A DNA stretch of 64,000 nucleotides, taken from positions 470,001 to 534,000 of the forward strand of contig JACVTC010000104.1 of NCBI GenBank assembly GCA_016946835.1, in the 5' to 3' direction. The translations under genes were made by a program, and so were the position numbers. This DNA is from Neocallimastix lanati (nom. inval.). Its lineage: Eukaryota > Neocallimastigomycota > Neocallimastigomycetes > Neocallimastigales > Neocallimastigaceae. The notes below the pieces were generated by a model. The model had not been told where the DNA came from. It was given only the letters and a program-made list of their open reading frames with translations, and did not search any database. Below, piece after piece: positions 60,809 to 64,000 of the stretch; the first letter of the stretch is position 1, and every line of letters begins with the position of its first letter.

Positions 60809-62516
60809 ATATATATAATGTATATTATAATTTCTGTTATAATTTATTTAATTATTTATTTTATAAAATAATCAATATTATCACTTAGAAAATAAATAAT
60901 GAATAATCTAATAACTAAAAAAAAAATAAATAAATAAAATAAAAATTTTATTTTTATAGCCTAATTATTTCGAACTTTAACTTTAATTATTAATTACATG
61001 AATATTTCTTTAAAAAAAAAAAAAAAAAAAAACACTGAATTAATAAAGAAATAAATATTATTTGTCCAATTAAAACATATTAATATTTAAAATAATAATA
61101 TGAAATAAAAAGTAATATTCATAATAAAGTGTATAAATAAATTCAGAAAAAAGTCCATATGTAATGAACCTCATCTTCATATTACTTATTCCAGATTAGG
61201 ATTTGAATTGACTATCTGAAAGAAATTATGGTCTTCTCCTTTAAAAGGCATTGGCCCTGCTAGTCTGTCTTAATGCGTTTTCAACGTTGACGCTCCTAGT
61301 TAGTTTGTATTTGTATCCGTCGAATTAGTAACTCTTATCGGGCACAAGCCTTATCGGGTACAAGCCTGAGGCATAATTTCTGTAAAGAGAACTAGCAGAA
61401 TCGCACCAAGAATAATCACCAGAAATGATTTGATTCTTAAACAAAACATCCCATTCCTTTTTATAAATTTAAATCAATAATCTCAATAATGTCTTCATCT
61501 CTTCCACCAAGAAGGAAGATATATCATCGGTACCACGTCAACATATATATTTACATACTCATTGTTCAGAAAATTACTTAAAAAAAAAAAAAAAATTGGT
61601 GAAAATCGTATTAATTTTAATTTTGAGAGGGAGGATAATACACTTTTATAAATTTATTAATTTTATTATAAAAAAAATACATGTAGGTGAAAAGTACATT
61701 TGAAATTAAAAATAAAAAATAAAAGTTAAAAAAATAAAAAATAAAAAAGCTCAAAAATACTATGTTTTTGACAAGTTGTACTATGCGGGAATTTTCCCTT
61801 CCTAACAAATAAAAACAATTTTCACCGATTTAACTAAAATAAAACCATGAATTTCAGATATCAAATCAATTTTAATCTTACAAAACATTTATATAAAATT
61901 AAAAATAAAAATTATAATAATAAATAAATAAATAAATAAATAAAAGAAAAAAAAATAAATACAATATGTAAATATACACTTTTTTTTTTTTTATTTTATT
62001 TTATTTTTAATAATAATTTAATGTTATTTTTAATGATATTTTAATATTTTTAGTTAAATTTATTCTTCATTTTTTTTTTTTTTTTTTTTTTTTAAAAAAT
62101 ATCTTATATTTCATAATTTTTATTAGTTCTTAAATTATTTAAATATATTTTTAGGTATTATTATAAAATATTATTATAAAAATGATATTTTTAAAAAAAA
62201 TTTTAGATTATAAAATAATTATATGTTAATATTTAATATGTTTGTTTTTAATATTTTATATTTAATAATAATTATAATTATAATTATTATAATTATTATA
62301 TTTAATATGATAATTCTTTGTTTTATGATAATTATGTTATGGTATAAACTAGATTATAAAAATAATTGAAATTGATAAATAATTTTATATATATATATAT
62401 TAAATTTTATACTAAATTTTTTTATGTTCTACTCTTTTTATTATTACTACTAATTTTTTTTTAATATTGTAACTTTCTATTTTAAATAATTTAAAAAAAA
62501 ATAATAATAATTAAAA
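60809..62516. other. Intergenic stretch with dispersed repeat copy at 61418-61578
   Basis: AT-rich apart from 61150-61560. That part holds CTTATCGGG-ACAAGCC twice (61335-61365) and the dispersed repeat shared with 37940-38095. 61580-62516 is low-complexity downstream sequence of the deacetylase gene. No gene recognised. Confidence 0.5.
61418..61578 (+). repeat. Direct partner of the dispersed repeat 37940-38095
   Basis: Same blocks in the same order. See partner entry. Confidence 0.65.
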
Positions 62517-63428
62517 TTAAAACATTGAAAGTAAAAGAGTACTAATTAAGCCAAGGCATACATATGGAAGAAGAGTTAATGACTTAGAGGTAGCAAAAGC
62601 AGAGGAAGTAGAAGGAGCTGATCTTTCAACACTATTTCCAGTAATAGAGGAAGCAGTTTCATTACCTGGAACCATCTTTGGTGCAACATCACCATAGGTC
62701 TTACCAGATCTGTACATACCACTTTTGTCACCAAGACATTCAGCAACAGTAACAAAACGATAACCCTTTTCCTTCATACCACTTTTTTCAATAATCCAAG
62801 GAGCAATATCTCTAACAGTATAATTTTGAGAATCATGCATAAGAATAAGATAACTATCTTTTTCTTCAGCAAATTTTCCCTTTAAGAATTCAATAGAATC
62901 TTGAACTCTTTGTTCAATGGAACCAGAAGTTTTAAGATCCCAATCATTAGTATCAGAATCCCATTGAATAAGACGGTAATCCCATTCATCAAGAGCAGCT
63001 TGACATTCTTCATCGCAGTGACCCTTTGGAGCACGGAAGTAACGTGGACGATCACCAGTAACCTTTTCAATGAAATCATCCATAGTATCTAAAGCTTCCT
63101 TAAATTCATTAGTATCATTAGATATCTTATGTTCGTAAGTGTGAGAAGCAATTTGTAAACCGTTATCATGAGCTTTCTTCATAGCATCTTGATATTCTTG
63201 AACATCAATAGCAAATGGATAGTGGAATCTACCAACATGGAAGAAAGTAACTTTTACATCTGGATGTTCATCAACAATATAATCCACAAATTCTTTAGTA
63301 TACTTGTGTGGTCCATCATCAAAAGTTAAAGCAATAGTTTTATTTTCAGTACAAGAATAAATAAATTCTGATTTAACGAGACCAACAAAAGTGACAACGA
63401 AAGCTAATAATAAATTGAAACACTTCAT
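62517..63428 (-). CDS. CE4 polysaccharide deacetylase (chitin deacetylase-like), predicted GPI-anchored
   Basis: 303 residues. Signal peptide (1 to about 20). NodB domain with all five CE4 motifs: TFDDGP (35-40, base and metal Asp), HTYEH (96-100, zinc His pair), RAPKG (132-136), DSDTNDW (157-163) and LILMHDS (194-200, catalytic His). After the domain (about 235) comes a Ser/Thr-rich segment and a hydrophobic end (LLPYVCLGLISTLLLSMF), the pattern of a GPI-anchor signal. Expected reaction: removal of acetyl groups from chitin in the cell wall. A xylan acetyl substrate is possible, as CE4 also includes acetylxylan esterases, but the membrane anchor favours the organism's own wall. No intron needed. 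Confidence 0.92.
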   Translation of the reverse strand: MKCFNLLLAFVVTFVGLVKSEFIYSCTENKTIALTFDDGPHKYTKEFVDYIVDEHPDVKVTFFHVGRFHYPFAIDVQEYQDAMKKAHDNGLQIASHTYEHKISNDTNEFKEALDTMDDFIEKVTGDRPRYFRAPKGHCDEECQAALDEWDYRLIQWDSDTNDWDLKTSGSIEQRVQDSIEFLKGKFAEEKDSYLILMHDSQNYTVRDIAPWIIEKSGMKEKGYRFVTVAECLGDKSGMYRSGKTYGDVAPKMVPGNETASSITGNSVERSAPSTSSAFATSKSLTLLPYVCLGLISTLLLSMF

Positions 63429-64000
63429 CTTTTTTATTATTATTATAAAATTTTTTTAATATATATAAGTTTTTTAAATTTTTTTTATATAAATATAAAA
63501 ATTTTTTTATTTATTTATTTTTTAAAATTATTTTTTATTTTGCTTTTTAAGATTTAATATCTTTTTTAAATTTCTTCTTTTTTTTAATTTTTTTAATTTT
63601 TATTTTATTTTTTTTATTTATAAATATTTCTTTTTAAAATGAAAAGAATATTTAATTTTATTTTATTTAATTTAATTTAATTTTATTTTATTTTATTTTA
63701 TTTTTAATTTTTTGAAGTTTTTAAAAAAAAAAAAAAAAAAAAAAATTTTTTGGTATTTTTTTAATTCTTTTATATCAATTCAAAAAAAAAAAAAAAAAAA
63801 AAATTGACATCAACAACATCTATTTTCCAATTATTCAATTATTAAATTATTTCTTATTTATTATTTCTTATTTTTAATATGTATTAATTAAAAAAAATTA
63901 TAGAATTGAATAAGAAATAATAAATAAGATAATAGATAATAAATAATAAATAATAATATATAAAAAATAAATAAGAAATAATAAATAATAAATAAAAAAA
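63429..64000. other. AT-rich region upstream of the deacetylase gene
   Basis: Poly-A/T tracts, (ATTTT)n near 63655-63700 and an AATAAATA run at the right edge. It must contain the promoter, but I cannot single out a TATA box in this composition. Confidence 0.4.

Noticed and set aside
61180-61275. Possible tRNA gene on the minus strand (B-box-like ATTCAAATCC)
   Set aside because: No A box at the right distance and no acceptor stem pairing.

Overview
The base composition (long non-coding stretches that are almost pure A+T, with many homopolymer and AAT or ATTT tracts), the secreted plant-cell-wall esterase and the intron-rich secreted LRR genes suggest a eukaryotic, probably anaerobic gut fungus (Neocallimastigomycota) contig. 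This is an inference from gene content and composition; no rRNA or marker gene is present to fix the species.

Layout. 1-1605: 5' part of a secreted LRR gene (copy A, minus strand), running off the left edge. About 3.29-27.65 kb: a MULE-type DNA transposon whose transposase gene is split by a nest of LTR retrotransposons. Element E1 (minus strand, 4795-25446) inserted in the transposase codons with a GCAGC duplication. Its left LTR then received gypsy1 (5354-13445, minus strand, TTAT duplication), and its LTR edge received gypsy2 (13465-20080, plus strand, ACATG duplication). Each pair of LTRs has the same length (572, 845 and 929 bp) and no differences in the lines compared by eye. 27.7-29.6 kb: heptamer satellite and unclassified sequence. 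29.6-34.5 kb: decayed copia element (copia1) ending inside intron 1 of a broken LRR copy (D). 34.6-47.7 kb: LRR copies D, B and C with duplicated flanks. 49.4-51.0 kb: a CE1 feruloyl-esterase-like gene. 55.1-57.8 kb: LINE remnants. 57.8-60.8 kb: second decayed copia (copia2). 62.5-63.4 kb: a CE4 polysaccharide deacetylase predicted to be GPI-anchored.

The most notable signals are in the retrotransposon nest. E1 has lost reverse transcriptase and RNase H by an apparently in-frame deletion, yet its LTRs look identical. gypsy1 has a complete -1 frameshift signal (UUUAAAC, 7-nt spacer, hairpin) between Gag and Pol. gypsy1 and E1 share a leader RNA hairpin with three compensatory base-pair changes. 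gypsy2 and, less surely, E1 have Tf1-like self-priming sites. The E1 LTR carries a 73-nt tRNA-like module with consensus A and B boxes, and gypsy1 and gypsy2 both inserted within about 30 bp upstream of its 5' end.

The LRR genes encode a signal peptide, an N-cap, plant-type LRRs with one repeat per exon and all introns in phase 2, a Ser-rich stalk, one membrane segment and a fast-changing Pro-rich tail with a PPAY motif. The esterase, the deacetylase and these surface proteins fit a cell that digests plant fibre and guards its own chitin wall.
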